Origin: Roseiarcus sp963805295
GTDB taxonomy: Bacteria > Pseudomonadota > Alphaproteobacteria > Rhizobiales > Beijerinckiaceae
Assembly (NCBI GenBank): GCA_963805295.1
Contig: CAWDTW010000032.1
Span: 1 to 64,000 of the forward strand
Length of the DNA stretch: 64,000 nucleotides
Direction of reading: 5' to 3'
Made by a program: the position numbers and the translations under genes. Shown one piece after another: positions 26,331 through 36,226 of this stretch. The stretch's first letter is position 1; every line of letters begins with the position of its first letter. Below the pieces are notes generated by a model, which worked only from the letters and a program-made list of their open reading frames with translations, searched no databases and was not told where the DNA came from.

Positions 26331-29300
26331 CTACGCGCCCCACCCCCCGCCGGTCGGGGTGACGATCTCGATCGCCTCGCCGGCTTCCACTTGCGTCTCG
26401 CGCAGCCGGGCAGAATCTCGATCCGGCCGTCGTTGCGGCGGATGGAATTGCGGCCGAGTTCGCCGGGCTCGCCGCCCATCGCGCCGGGGTTCGGCACGGC
26501 GCGGTGGCCGCTGAGGATCGCGACGCGCATCGGCTTCAGAAAGCGGATGCGCCTCAGCGTGCCGTCGCCGGCGCTCCATCGCCCCTTGCCGCCCGAGCCG
26601 CGGCGGATGTGGAAATCCTCCAGCACCACCGGAAAGCGGCTCTCCAGCACTTCCGGGTCGGTCAGGCGCGAATTCGTCATGTGGGTATGGACCGCGGCCG
26701 CGCCGTCGAAGCCGGGGCCGGCCGGCGCGCCCGAGCAGATCGTCTCGTAATATTGAGTGGTCGCGTCGCCAAAGGTGAGGTTGTTCATCGTGCCCTGGGC
26801 GGAGCCCAGCGCTCGAAGCGCGGCGAACAGCGTGTCGGTGACCGCCTGCGACACTTCGACGTTGCCCGCCACCACCGCCGCCGGATAGCGCGGCGACAGC
26901 ATCGAGCCCTCGGGCAGGATCACGCGAATGGGCCTCAGGCAGCCTGCGTTCATCGGAATGTCGTCGTCGACCATGACGCGGAACACGTAGAGGACCGCCG
27001 CGCGGGTGACCGGCTCGGGCGCGTTGAAGTTATTGGGCTGCTGCGGCGACGTGCCGGTGAAGTCGACCGTCGCCTCGCGCTTTGCCTTGTCGACGCTGAT
27101 CCTGACCTTGATGACCGCGCCCTGGTCGGAGACCGACGACGCCTCGCTGTCGACGAGCCGGTCGATGACGCGGCGAACGCTCTCGTCGGCGTTGTCCTGC
27201 ACATGGCCCATATAGGCCTCGACCGTCTCCAGAGGAGAACATGTCGACCATCCGCCTGAGCTCGCGCACGCCCTTCTCGTTGGCGGCGATCTGGGCCTCG
27301 AGGTCGTTGACGTTCTGGAGCGGATTGCGCGCCGGCCACGGCCCGCTCGCGAGCAATTCGTAAAGCTCGCGCTCGCGGAAACGGCCGCGCTCGACGAGCA
27401 GGAAATTGTCGATATAGACGCCTTCTTCCAGAATCGAGGTCGCGAGCGGGCTCATCGAGCCGGGCGCGACCCCGCCGATATCGGCATGATGCCCGCGCGA
27501 GGCCGCCCAGAAGAGGATCGTCTCGCCGGCCTCGTCGAACACCGGCGTGCAGACGGTAATGTCGGGCAGATGCGTGCCCCCGTTGTAGGGCGCGTTGAGG
27601 GCGAACACGTCGCCTAAGCGGATGCGGCCCTCGTTCTCGCGGATGATCGTCTCGACCGAGCGGTCCATCGACCCCAGATGCACCGGCATGTGCGGCGCGT
27701 TGGCGACGAGCCGGCCGCGCCGGTCGAACACGGCGCAGGAGAAGTCGAGCCGCTCCTTGATGTTGACCGAAGTGGCGGTGTTCTGCAGCGTCACGCCCAT
27801 CTGCTCGGCGATCGACATGAAGAGGTTGTTGAAGATCTCGAGCATGACGGGATCGGCCTTTGCGCCGATTGCTTCGCGCTTCGGCAGCGCTTCGACGCGG
27901 GTAAGCACGACATGGTTCTTCGGCGTGATCTCAGCGCGCCAGCCCTGCTCGACGACGATCGTCTGATGCGGCTCGATGACGAGCGCGGGGCCGTCGATCG
28001 TCGCGCCGATCGGCAGCATCTCGCGCAAGTAGACGTTCGCCTCGCGCCACGCGCCCTTGGAGAAAAAGCGCGTCGCGCGCTCCGGCGCGAAGGATCTTTC
28101 CGCGAGCGGCGTCCGCGCCCGCTCGGAAAATCGCGCCGCGCCGCCGACCGCCTCGGCCGATACGGCCTCGATGATGAGCGCCTTCGCCCGGTCGATGAAG
28201 CCGAAGCGGCTCTTGTGGGCGCGCTCGAACGCGCGGCGCATCGCGAGCGGCGAGGCCAGGGCCACTTCGATCGTCGTATCGGCGCCGGCGTAGCGCAGCT
28301 GCGCGCGGCGATGGACGCGGATCGCCGGCCATTCGACGCCCTGGGCCTCGACCTCTTCGACCGCGGCGTCGGCGAGCGCGTCGGCGACGAGGCCGACGCG
28401 GGCGAGCGCGCCGGCGTCGAGCGGCTCGTCGACGCCTTGGGCGCGCTGGGCCCTGATGTCGGCGAGCCCCATGCCGTAGGCGGAGAGCAGCGAGGAGAGC
28501 GGATGAATGAGCACGGTCGCGATCGCCAGCGCGTCGGCGACGTCGCAGGCGTGCTGGCCGCCGGCGCCGCCGAACGAGTTCAGCGCGTAGCGCGTCACGT
28601 CGTAGCCGCGCGCCACCGAGATCGTCTTGATCGCCTCGGCCATCTTGGCGACCGCGATCGACAGGAATCCGTCGGCGACCGCCTCTAGGCTCCGCCCGTC
28701 GCCGATCTCGCGCGCGAGCACCGTGAATTTTTCGCGCACGATGTCGTCGTCGAGCGGCTCGTCGCCGTTCGGCCCGAACACTTTCGGGAAGAAATCGCGG
28801 ATGAGCTTTCCCGTCATCACATTGGCGTCGGTGACGGCGAGCGGCCCGCCGCGCCGGTAGCAGGCGGGGCCGGGATCGGCGCCGGCCGAGTCGGGGCCGA
28901 CGCGATAGCGCGCGCCGTCGAAATGGAGGATCGAGCCGCCGCCCGCGGCGACAGAATGGATCTTCATCATCGGCGCGCGCATGCGCACGCCCGCGACCTC
29001 GGTCTCGAAGGCGCGCTCGAATTCGCCGTCGTAATGGGCGACGTCGGTCGAGGTGCCGCCCATGTCGAAGCCGATCACCCGCTTGAACCCGGCGCTCGAG
29101 CCGGTCAGCGCCATCGCCACCACGCCGCCCGCGGGGCCGGACAGGATCGCGTCCTTGCCGGCGAAGAGGTTGGCCGAAGTGAGCCCGCCCGACGACATCA
29201 TGAACATGACCCGCGCGCCGGTGCGCTCGACGTCGAGGGCGCGCGACACCCGCCCGACATAGCGGGCGAGAATCGGCGAGAGATAGGCGTCCACCACCGT

Positions 29301-29927
29301 CGTGTCGCCGCGCCCGACGAGCTTGATCAGCGCCGAGCAGGCGTGGCTTTCCGACACCTGCGAAAAGTCGAGCGCGCGCGCGATCGCACCGACCGCGCGC
29401 TCGTGCGCCGGATAGCGGTAGGCGTGCATGAAGACGATCGCGACCGCGTCACAGCCTTCCGCCTTCGCTTCGCTCAGCGCCGCGCGCACTTCGCGCGGAT
29501 CGGGCGCGGCCTCGACCGTTCCGTCGGCGAGCACGCGCTCGTCGATCTCGACGACGCTCGCATAGAGCTGCTCGGGCTTCTGGATGTTGCGGGCGAAGAT
29601 CTTCGGGCGCGCCTGATAGCCGATCTCGAGCGCATCGCGGAAGCCGCGCGTCGTCACCAAGAGCGTGCGCTCGCCGCGCCGCTCGAGCAGCGCATTGGTC
29701 GCGACCGTCGTGCCCATCTTGACGGCGTGGATCGCGCCCGCCGGGATCGGCTCTCCCGCAGCGAGGCCGACGAGGCGCCGGATCGCCTCAACCGCGGCGT
29801 CTTCGTACGCCGGGCTTTCGGAGAGGAGCTTCAACGCGTGCAGGCGGCCCGCCGGGTCGCGGCCGATCACGTCGGTGAAGGTGCCGCCGCGATCGATCCA
29901 GAAGTCCCAGCCGCGCTTCGCGTTCAC
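26331..29927 (-). CDS. 5-oxoprolinase (fused HyuA-HyuB), frameshifted twice
   Basis: ATP-dependent 5-oxoprolinase opens 5-oxo-L-proline to glutamate. Here both halves are in one ~1199-residue chain, as in eukaryotic-type OplAH. HyuA part: DFWIDRGGTFTDVIGRDPAG, VKMGTTVATNALLERRGER, LSGPAGGVVAMAL and FDMGGTSTDVAHYDG (actin-like ATPase). HyuB part: DPVMLEIFNNLFMSIAEQMG, VFDRRGRLVANAPHMPVHLG, then ASRGHHADIGG and FTGTSPQQPNNFNAPEPVTR. Two shifts are corrected: an extra base near 27231-27236 (restoring LETVEAYMGHVQDNADES) and a missing base near 26398-26402 (restoring GEAIEIVTPTGGGWGA). Related N-substituted hydantoinases cannot be fully excluded. Confidence 0.85.
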
Positions 29928-30013
29928 AATTGCTTATCCCGTCGGCCCCACGCTTTTGCGAACCTACGAAAGGTCTTATGATCGGCGCAACCGCAGGCGA
30001 AGGAGGCATTCCC

Positions 30014-30994
30014 ATGAAAACCGTGAAGTTCGGCAGAACGGGCATGCAGGTCTCGAAGCTCTGCCTCGGCTGCATGACTTACGGCTCGACCAAATGGATC
30101 AAATGGGCGCTGGAGGAAGAGGCCTCTCGCCCCTTCATCCGCGAGGCGCTAGAGCGCGGCATCAATTTCTTCGACACCGCCGACGTCTATTCGCGAGGCG
30201 CGAGCGAGGAGATTCTCGGCCGGGCGCTGAAGGAATACGCCAGGCGTCCGGACGTCGTCATCGCCACCAAGGTTAATGGCGCGATGGGCGACAGCCCCAA
30301 CGCCAAGGGCCTGTCGCGCAAGCATATCATGGAGGGGATCGACGCCTCGCTGAAGCGGCTCGGCACGGACTACGTCGATCTCTACCAGATCCATCGCTTC
30401 GATCCGCTGACGCCGATGGACGAGACGATGGCGGCCCTGAACGACGTCGTGCGCGCCGGCAAGGCGCTCTATGTCGGCGCGTCGTCCATGTACGCCTGGC
30501 GGTTCGCCCGCATGATCGACATTTCCCGCGCAAAGGGCCACGCCGAATTCGTCTCGATGCAGAACTACTACAACCTCGTCTATCGCGAGGAGGAGCGCGA
30601 GATGATGAAGTTCTGCGCTTTCGAGGGGATCGCGGTCATCCCGTGGTCGCCGATGGCGCGCGGCTATCTCGCGGGCTCCGGCCTCGGCGAGAACGCTGCG
30701 ACGGTGCGCGGCCGCACCGATCCGTTCAGCGTCACCTTGGGCCTCGGCTCGCGCCAGGACGAGGCGATCCGCAAGCGCGTGGTCGAGACGGCGGAGAGGC
30801 TCGGGACGAAGCCCGCCATTGTGGCGCTCGCCTGGGTGCTGTCCAAGCCCTATGTGACCGCGCCGATCATCGGCGCCTCGAAGCCGCATCATCTCGCCGA
30901 CGCGGTCGCCGCGACGGAGCTCGAGCTCGACGCCCGCACAATCGCCAATCTCGAGGAGCCCTATCAGCCGAAGGCGGTGGCGGGGCATGCGTGA
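30014..30994 (+). CDS. Aldo/keto reductase
   Basis: A 326-residue NADPH-dependent aldo/keto reductase. It opens KTVKFGRTGMQVSKLCLG and has NFFDTADVYSRGASEEILGR with catalytic Asp and Tyr, VIATKVNG with the Lys, and YQIHRFDPLTPMDETMAAL with the His. The end PIIGASKPHHLADAVAAT binds the cofactor phosphate. The ATG at 30014 follows AAGGAGG at good spacing. It is close to YajO/AKR11-type proteins; substrate unknown. It is divergent from the oxoprolinase gene. Confidence 0.93.
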   Translation: MKTVKFGRTGMQVSKLCLGCMTYGSTKWIKWALEEEASRPFIREALERGINFFDTADVYSRGASEEILGRALKEYARRPDVVIATKVNGAMGDSPNAKGLSRKHIMEGIDASLKRLGTDYVDLYQIHRFDPLTPMDETMAALNDVVRAGKALYVGASSMYAWRFARMIDISRAKGHAEFVSMQNYYNLVYREEEREMMKFCAFEGIAVIPWSPMARGYLAGSGLGENAATVRGRTDPFSVTLGLGSRQDEAIRKRVVETAERLGTKPAIVALAWVLSKPYVTAPIIGASKPHHLADAVAATELELDARTIANLEEPYQPKAVAGHA

Positions 30995-30995
30995 A

Positions 30996-31074
30996 CCCCC
31001 TTCTCCCCATAGCCCGTCGAAAGACGGGCGTTGTTGCGAACGCCCGTTTAAAAACGGGCTATGGGGAGAGGGGG
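30996..31074. repeat. Large imperfect inverted repeat between genes
   Basis: Outer arms CCCCTTCTCCCCATAGCCCG and ACGGGCTATGGGGAGAGGGG enclose two smaller hairpins (CCCGTCgaaaGACGGG and CGCCCGTttaaaaACGGG). It follows the reductase stop directly and may act as terminator or mRNA stabiliser. It shares words with the repeat region at 20578-20859. Confidence 0.7.
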
Positions 31075-31090
31075 GAACGAGGAGATGGCC

Positions 31091-31450
31091 ATGACTCAAG
31101 CCGGAACGACGGACCACCCGATCACAATCGCCCCGATCTCCGAGCGGGTGCGCGTCGTCTGGCGCGGGCGCACGATCGGCGAGAGCGCGCGGGCGTTGGA
31201 GCTGACCGAAGCGGGCTACAAGCCGGTCGCCTACATTCCGCGCGAGGATCTCGACATGCGCCTGCTCGAACGCAGCGACCGGGTCACGACCTGCCCCTAT
31301 AAGGGCGAGGCGCATTATTTCTCGATCCGCGACGGCGACGCCCGCGACGACAATGCGGTCTGGACCTACGAGACGCCGATCGCCGGCGTCGCCGAGATCG
31401 CCTCGCATCTCGCCTTCTATCCGAACCGGGTCGTGATCGTCCGCGGATGA
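31091..31450 (+). CDS. DUF427 domain protein
   Basis: A ~119-residue protein of the DUF427 (NTP_transf_9) family. It shows VRVVWRGRTIGESARALELT, PREDLDMRLLERSD, then TCPYKGEAHYFSIRDGD and the C-terminal YPNRVVIVRG, all family features. Function unknown; a beta-barrel fold is known. An ATG at 31085 is in frame, but GAGGAG touches it, so the ATG at 31091 has better spacing. The stop overlaps the next start by four bases (ATGA), so the two are translationally coupled. Confidence 0.88.
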   Translation: MTQAGTTDHPITIAPISERVRVVWRGRTIGESARALELTEAGYKPVAYIPREDLDMRLLERSDRVTTCPYKGEAHYFSIRDGDARDDNAVWTYETPIAGVAEIASHLAFYPNRVVIVRG

Positions 31451-32277
31451 CCGTGCAAGGGAAGACCGTCCTCGTCACCGGCTCGACCGACGGCGTCGGG
31501 CGCACCGTCGCGCAGCAGCTGGGCGCCGGCGGCGCGCGCGTCGTCGTGCATGGACGGGATCGCGCGCGCGGGGAGGCGCTCGTCGAGCAGATCGCCAGGA
31601 GCGGCGCCCAAGCGCTGTTTCTGAGCGCCGACCTCGCCTCGCTCGCCGAAGTCCGCAGGCTCGCGGACGCCGTGCGGCGCGATTGCGGCGGCCTCGACGT
31701 CCTCGTCAACAACGCGGGAGTCGGCACGAGCGGCGCGAAACGCGAGCTTAGCGCGGACGGGTTCGAACTCCGCTTCGCGGTCAACTATCTCGCCGGCTTT
31801 CTGCTGACGCGGCTCCTGCTGCCATTGCTCGAGGCGCGCGCGCCGTCGCGCATCGTCAACGTCGCCTCCGCGGGCCAGCAGGCGATCGACTTTTCCGACG
31901 TGATGCTGACGCACGGCTACAGCGGCGTCAGGGCCTATTGCCAGAGCAAGCTCGCCCAGATCCTGTTCACGATCGACCTCGCCGAAGAGCTGAAGGGCCG
32001 CAACGTCACGGTCAACGCCCTGCATCCGGCCACTTCCATGGATACGACCATGGTGCGGATGAGCGGCATGCGGCCGATGAGCACGGTGGAGGAGGGCGGC
32101 GCCGCCATCCTGCAGCTCATCGAGTCTCCGGCGCTCGAGGGCCAGAGCGGGCTCTATTTCAGCGGCTTGCGCCAATCGCGCGCCGATGCCCAGGCCTACG
32201 ACGCGGCCGCCCGCAAGCGCCTGCGGACGCTGAGCTTCGAACTCGTCGGCATGGCCGATCCGGCGGCGGCCCAATAA
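31447..32277 (+). CDS. SDR-family oxidoreductase
   Basis: A 276-residue short-chain dehydrogenase of the retinol dehydrogenase/WWOX-like type. It has the cofactor loop VLVTGSTDGVGRTVAQQLG, HGRDRARGE (NADP preference from Arg), NNAGVGTSG, SRIVNVASAGQ with the Ser, and YCQSKLAQILFTIDL with catalytic Tyr and Lys. The C-terminal part after NALHPATSMDTTMV is variable. It overlaps the DUF427 gene by four bases, suggesting a two-gene operon. The substrate is unknown. Confidence 0.9.
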   Translation: MTVQGKTVLVTGSTDGVGRTVAQQLGAGGARVVVHGRDRARGEALVEQIARSGAQALFLSADLASLAEVRRLADAVRRDCGGLDVLVNNAGVGTSGAKRELSADGFELRFAVNYLAGFLLTRLLLPLLEARAPSRIVNVASAGQQAIDFSDVMLTHGYSGVRAYCQSKLAQILFTIDLAEELKGRNVTVNALHPATSMDTTMVRMSGMRPMSTVEEGGAAILQLIESPALEGQSGLYFSGLRQSRADAQAYDAAARKRLRTLSFELVGMADPAAAQ

Positions 32278-32404
32278 GCCGCGGGGCCTGGTCCCCGGCG
32301 TCGCGGGGCGGGGACCGGGATTCATGGCGAAAGAGAAGGGTTGCGGAACAAAGGCCGCTCTTCCTGTGTTCCTGCCTCGCCAATTTTGGCGGGAGGATCG
32401 CAGC

Positions 32405-32659
32405 ATGGACAAGATTGCTTTTGTCGCTTTGGCGTGCCTCGGGCTTGGCGCATGCGCGACGCCGACTCAAACGGTCGGGACGACGGCGGGCGCAGTCACC
32501 GGGGCCGTGGTCGGCGGTCCGGTCGGAGCGGTGGTCGGCGGTGCCGCGGGCGCCGTGGTCACCGCGCCGGGCGCGCCGCTCGGCGGCTACCACTATCGCT
32601 ATCGCTGCCATTATTACGATCGCTACGGCTACCGACACTATCATTCGTGCTACAGATGA
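32405..32659 (+). CDS. Small glycine-zipper lipoprotein
   Basis: An 84-residue lipoprotein. The signal ends in lipobox LGAC (Cys at residue 17), followed by a glycine zipper AGAVTGAVVGGPVGAVVGGA and a Tyr/His/Arg-rich tail (YHYRYRCHYYDRYGYRHYH). Proteins like this insert in or attach to the outer membrane; function unknown. The ATG at 32405 follows GGGAGGA. Two cysteines in the tail might form a disulphide. Confidence 0.8.
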   Translation: MDKIAFVALACLGLGACATPTQTVGTTAGAVTGAVVGGPVGAVVGGAAGAVVTAPGAPLGGYHYRYRCHYYDRYGYRHYHSCYR

Positions 32660-32732
32660 TCGTAGGCCCGCGCCCGACGGCTGACGCCGCGCGGCGGCGC
32701 GACGGCGGGAGCCGCGCTCGAGCCAGGCGCGG

Positions 32733-32957
32733 CTACCGCGGGCCTCGGTAGGTCACCCGCCTGATCGCGCCGCCCTCGTCGTCGGTGACGAGGAGCGCGC
32801 CGTCCCTCGTTACCGCCGCGTCGACCGGGCGGCCCCAGACGCTTGCGTCGTCGGCGACGAAGCCGGTGAGGAAATCCTCGTAAGCGCCCGTCGGCTTTCC
32901 GTCCGTCATCACGAGCCGCACGACCTTGTAGCCGGCGCGTTTCGCGCGGTTCCAGGA
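32733..32957 (-). pseudogene. PQQ-dependent sugar dehydrogenase C-terminal remnant
   Basis: The minus strand reads GSWNRAKRAGYKVVRLVMTD, then YEDFLTGFVADDASVWGRPV and TDDEGGAIRRVTYRG before the stop at 32733. This is the last beta-propeller blade of soluble PQQ glucose/sorbosone dehydrogenases (usually EHGSWNR...GYEDFLTGF...WGRPV). The upstream AEHG and everything before it (~300 residues) are absent; the sequence instead continues to the end of the CMD gene. A deletion remnant. Confidence 0.75.
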
Positions 32958-33015
32958 GCCGTCGACCCTCCTTCGTGCGCAGCACGGGGCCCCTCGTCCG
33001 AGGTTCCCGCCTGCC

Positions 33016-33597
33016 TCAGGCCCGCCGCTCGCGCCCCATCGCGTAGAACTCGTTGTTCGGCCGGATGGCGAAGGCGTTCGCGAGCCGGTTGGACATGGCG
33101 TAGAAGGCGGCGATGGCGGCGATGTCCCAGGCGTCGTCCTCCGAAAAGCCGTGGCGCTTCAGAGCCTCGTAATCTTCGTCGTCGATCTCGTGCGAACGCT
33201 GGGCCACCTTCAGGGCGAAATCGAGCATCGCCCTCTGCCGCGGGGTAACGTCGGCCTTGAGCGGGTTGACGGCGACCTGATCGGCGATGAGCGGATTCTT
33301 CGCCCGGATGCGCAGGATCGCGCCATGCGCGACGACGCAATAGAGGCAATTGTTGAGGCCGGAGACGGCGACCACGATCATCTCGCGCTCGGCCTTGCTG
33401 AGGCCGCCCGGCTTCTCCATCAGCGCGTCATGGTAGGCGAAAAAGGCGCGAAACTCGTCGGGACGGCGGGCGAGCGCGAGAAACACGTTGGGGACGAAGC
33501 CCGACTTCTCCCACACCGCCTCGATCCGCTCGCGGACATCTTTCGGAACGTCGGCGAGCTCGGGCGGGGAAAACCGGCTGATCGGCGGCTGGCTCAT
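33016..33597 (-). CDS. Peroxidase-related carboxymuconolactone decarboxylase family protein
   Basis: A 193-residue AhpD-fold protein. It opens SRFSPPELADVPKDVRERIE and carries the redox motif NNCLYCVVAHGAILR (Cys-x2-Cys-x3-His) near residue 90, with LSKAEREMIVVAVS before it and FALKVAQRSHEIDDEDYEAL after. The pattern fits the uncharacterised peroxidase-related subfamily. The start at 33597 is preceded by GGGAGGAGA. It probably acts as an alkylhydroperoxidase or disulphide reductase; the physiological substrate is unknown. Confidence 0.87.
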   Translation of the reverse strand: MSQPPISRFSPPELADVPKDVRERIEAVWEKSGFVPNVFLALARRPDEFRAFFAYHDALMEKPGGLSKAEREMIVVAVSGLNNCLYCVVAHGAILRIRAKNPLIADQVAVNPLKADVTPRQRAMLDFALKVAQRSHEIDDEDYEALKRHGFSEDDAWDIAAIAAFYAMSNRLANAFAIRPNNEFYAMGRERRA

Positions 33598-33675
33598 GTT
33601 CTCTCCTCCCGTTCGCATCCGCCATGCTATCATCGCGCGCGCGCGGAACAACGGGCGCGCCCCGGCGAGTCCAGC

Positions 33676-33807
33676 ATGGGATTCGGCGTCTACACCTTCG
33701 TCGAGACGCGGCGCGACCCGCTGTCGGGCGAGCCGGTCGGCCTCGAAAAGACCTTCGTCGATCTCATGGAGCCGCCAACTTCGGCAGGCCTGCGCGCCAT
33801 CCCCTGA
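33676..33807 (+). pseudogene. Possible N-terminal remnant of an LLM-class flavin monooxygenase
   Basis: Forty-three codons start MGFGVYTFVETRRDPLSGEP. This resembles the first strand of luciferase-like monooxygenases (GVYTFxDxxPDPxTG). After FVDLME the expected helix (LADxxGLDVFGxGEHH) is missing and the frame ends at 33807. The sequence is short, so the assignment is tentative. It sits just 60 bases from the PQQ and CMD cluster, where other genes are also truncated. Confidence 0.3.
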
Positions 33808-33956
33808 GGCGACCGGGCAGCGGCCTCGAAGGACGAGGACCATAAGAGCCCGGTCGGGCCGGTTGACGCCCCGCCGTTTTGCGCATCATATAGGTCGCTG
33901 ACATGTTAGCTGCGGCCGCCGCCGCGCCTCACGACCACAACAACGGGAGGGTGGAC

Positions 33957-34175
33957 ATGCCGTTCGTCAACATCCGGATCGTCAAGGAAGCGATCGCGAG
34001 CGATCCCGAGCGCAAGAAAGCAGCGATCGCGGAAAATGTCGCGAGCGTCATCAGCGAGGCCGCGGGCGTACCCAAGAGCGACGTTTGGGTCGTCTTCGAC
34101 GAAGTCGCCGCGCGCGACTGGTACCTCGGACCGGCGAGTGTTGAGTTGCTGCGCAAGGGCAAAATGAACGGCTGA
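33957..34175 (+). CDS. 4-oxalocrotonate tautomerase family protein
   Basis: A 72-residue tautomerase-superfamily monomer. The initiator Met is followed by Pro (MPFVNIRIVKEAIASDPERK), the catalytic base after Met removal. Next come KAAIAENVASVISEAAGVPK and VWVVFDEVAARDWYLGP, typical of the YusQ/4-OT-like subfamily. Start chosen by Pro-2 and GGGAGGGTGG upstream. It is 17 bases from the following lactonase gene, likely cotranscribed. The substrate is unknown. Confidence 0.87.
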   Translation: MPFVNIRIVKEAIASDPERKKAAIAENVASVISEAAGVPKSDVWVVFDEVAARDWYLGPASVELLRKGKMNG

Positions 34176-34192
34176 TCGGGGAAGCGGCCGCG

Positions 34193-35110
34193 ATGACCCA
34201 TGTCGCGTTGAGTGCGGAGTTCGAGCGCCTTGTCGATCTTGACGCGGAGGTCGCGCAAATCGCGACCGGGTTCAAGTTCACCGAGGGCCCGATCTGGCAT
34301 CCGGTCGACAGATACCTGCTCTTCTCCGACATGCCGGGCGACGTCCGCAGGCGCTGGGACCCCACCCGCGGCGTCGCGGAGGTCCGGCGTCCGTCGAACA
34401 AATGCAACGGCATGACCTACGACGCCGACCTCAATCTGATCGTCTGCGAACATGCGACGTCCCTCATCGTCCGCGAACGGCCACACGGGCGGCGAGAGGT
34501 TCTCGCCGCCCGTTTCGAGGGCAAGGAGCTCAACAGTCCGAACGACGTCTGCGTCCGCTCCGACGGCTCGATCACCTTCACCGATCCCTGGTACGGCCGC
34601 ATGCCGGGCTTCGGCGTCGCGCGTCCGCGCCAGCTCGGATTCCAGGGCGTCTATCGGGTGGGGACGGACGGCGCGCTGAACCTCCTGGTCGAGCGCGATC
34701 TCTTCGATCAGCCGAACGGCCTCTGCTTCTCGCCCGACGAGAAAAAACTCTATGTCAACGACAGCGAAGCGGCGCTGATCCGCGTGTTCGCCGTGGCGGC
34801 GGGCGGCTCGCTGTCGGGCGGACAGGTCTTCGCCTCAGAGATCCGTTCCGAGGCGGAGCCCGGCGGTCCGGACGGGATGAAATGTGACGCGGCCGGAAAC
34901 GTCTGGGTGACGGCGCCGGGCGGCGTCTGGGTCTATGCGCCTTCCGGCCAGCTCGTGGGCAAGCTCCGCGTTCCCGAGCCGGTGGGCAATCTCGCCTGGG
35001 GCGGCGACGATTTCCGCAAGCTGTTTTTGACGGCCAGCCGGTCGGTCTATGCCGTGACGACAAGAGTCGGTCCCCGCGCCGAACCTTATATGAGCGCGAA
35101 GACACGTTGA
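34193..35110 (+). CDS. SMP-30/gluconolactonase/LRE family protein
   Basis: A 305-residue six-bladed beta-propeller hydrolase of the gluconolactonase family. It contains FKFTEGPIWHPVDRYLLFSD with the metal Glu, KELNSPNDVCVRSDGSITFT with the metal Asn, and DQPNGLCFSPDEKKLYVNDS with the metal Asp. The GPDGMKCDAAGNVWVTAPGG blade is also typical. No signal peptide. It probably hydrolyses a sugar lactone; downstream of a tautomerase and upstream of a beta-hydroxyacid dehydrogenase, it may belong to a sugar-acid pathway (inference). Confidence 0.92.
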   Translation: MTHVALSAEFERLVDLDAEVAQIATGFKFTEGPIWHPVDRYLLFSDMPGDVRRRWDPTRGVAEVRRPSNKCNGMTYDADLNLIVCEHATSLIVRERPHGRREVLAARFEGKELNSPNDVCVRSDGSITFTDPWYGRMPGFGVARPRQLGFQGVYRVGTDGALNLLVERDLFDQPNGLCFSPDEKKLYVNDSEAALIRVFAVAAGGSLSGGQVFASEIRSEAEPGGPDGMKCDAAGNVWVTAPGGVWVYAPSGQLVGKLRVPEPVGNLAWGGDDFRKLFLTASRSVYAVTTRVGPRAEPYMSAKTR

Positions 35111-35202
35111 GCGCCATCAGACGAAGCAATCCAGGTGATCGAAGGGCTGCGAGGGCGTTGGATTGCTTCGCTTCGGTAAGAAGAAACAAGAGGATAACCT
35201 AC

Positions 35203-35268
35203 CTTCGTGCCCCTTCGTGTCCTCTGTGGCGAAACTTTTGACCACAAAGGACACGAAGGAGCACAAAG
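35203..35268. repeat. Inverted repeat with CCTTCGTGTCCT arms, copy 1
   Basis: Arms CTTCGTGTCCTCTGTGG and CCACAAAGGACACGAAGG form a long imperfect hairpin between the lactonase and dehydrogenase genes. A closely similar copy is at 40752-40820. Such repeats are dispersed in intergenic regions of many bacteria. Confidence 0.75.
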
Positions 35269-35328
35269 ACTGCCGCGATGGCAACGATGCGGCGGGGCTC
35301 GGCCTGGCGAGAACTTTTGGAGGCGGAG

Positions 35329-36225
35329 ATGAAAGAACGGATTGGCTTCATCGGGGTCGGGCTCATGGGCCACGGCATGGCGAAGAACATCGTCGAGAAG
35401 GGTTGGCCGCTGACCGTGCTCGCCCATCGCAAGCGCGAGGCGGTCGACGACCTGAAATCGCGCGGCGCCAGGGAAGCGGCTAGCCCACGCGCTCTCGCAG
35501 ACGAGAGCGACGTCGTCATCCTCTGCGTGACCGGTTCGCCGCAGGTCGAGGCGATCGTTCAGGGTCCGGACGGGCTCGCCTCGGCGGGAAAGCCGCTGCT
35601 CGTGATCGACTGCTCGACATCAGAGCCCGCGTCGACGCGTCGCCTCGCCGAGACGCTCGCGCCCTCCGGAGTGACGCTGATCGACGCGCCGCTGAGCCGC
35701 ACGCCGAAGGACGCCTGGGAGGGCACGCTCGACGTGATGGTCGGCGGCGATCCCGCCGCGGTCGCCAGGGCGCGTCCGGTCCTCGAGGCCTTCGCCGGCC
35801 GCGTGGTCGAGACCGGAGCGGTCGGGACCGGGCACACGATGAAGCTTCTCAACAATTTTCTTTCGATGGGCTACGCGGCGATCTATTCAGAAGCCCTCAT
35901 GGTCGGCGCCAAGGCCGGGTTGTCGCCAAGGGTGTTCGACGCCGTCATCCGCAACGGCCGGATGGACTGCCCGTTCTATCGGACCTTCTTCCAATACGTC
36001 ATCGAGCGCGACCGCAACGCGCATCGCTTCACCCTCGCCAATGCGCTGAAGGACGTCACCTATCTCGCGGGCTTCGCCGGGGCGCTCGGGATCGCCAATC
36101 CCATCGGCGCGGCGGTGCGCAATTCGTTCGCGCAAGGAGTCGCCACGGGCCACGGGGAGGATTACGTGCCGATGCTGTCCGACCTGGTGGCGGAGTGGAA
36201 CGGGACGACGTTGTCGCCACCCTAG
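35329..36225 (+). CDS. NAD(P)-dependent beta-hydroxyacid dehydrogenase
   Basis: A 298-residue member of the 3-hydroxyisobutyrate dehydrogenase/tartronate semialdehyde reductase family. It has the Rossmann loop IGFIGVGLMGHGMAKNIVEK, DCSTSEPASTRRLAE as the substrate-binding motif, APLSRTPKDAWEGTLDVMVG, and GHTMKLLNNFLSMGY with the catalytic Lys. The ATG at 35329 follows GGAGGCGGAG; an upstream reading to 35278 is less supported. The TAG stop at 36223-36225 lies inside the 6-bp duplication made by the IS1634 insertion, so the protein is unchanged. Confidence 0.92.
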   Translation: MKERIGFIGVGLMGHGMAKNIVEKGWPLTVLAHRKREAVDDLKSRGAREAASPRALADESDVVILCVTGSPQVEAIVQGPDGLASAGKPLLVIDCSTSEPASTRRLAETLAPSGVTLIDAPLSRTPKDAWEGTLDVMVGGDPAAVARARPVLEAFAGRVVETGAVGTGHTMKLLNNFLSMGYAAIYSEALMVGAKAGLSPRVFDAVIRNGRMDCPFYRTFFQYVIERDRNAHRFTLANALKDVTYLAGFAGALGIANPIGAAVRNSFAQGVATGHGEDYVPMLSDLVAEWNGTTLSPP

Positions 36226-36226
36226 T

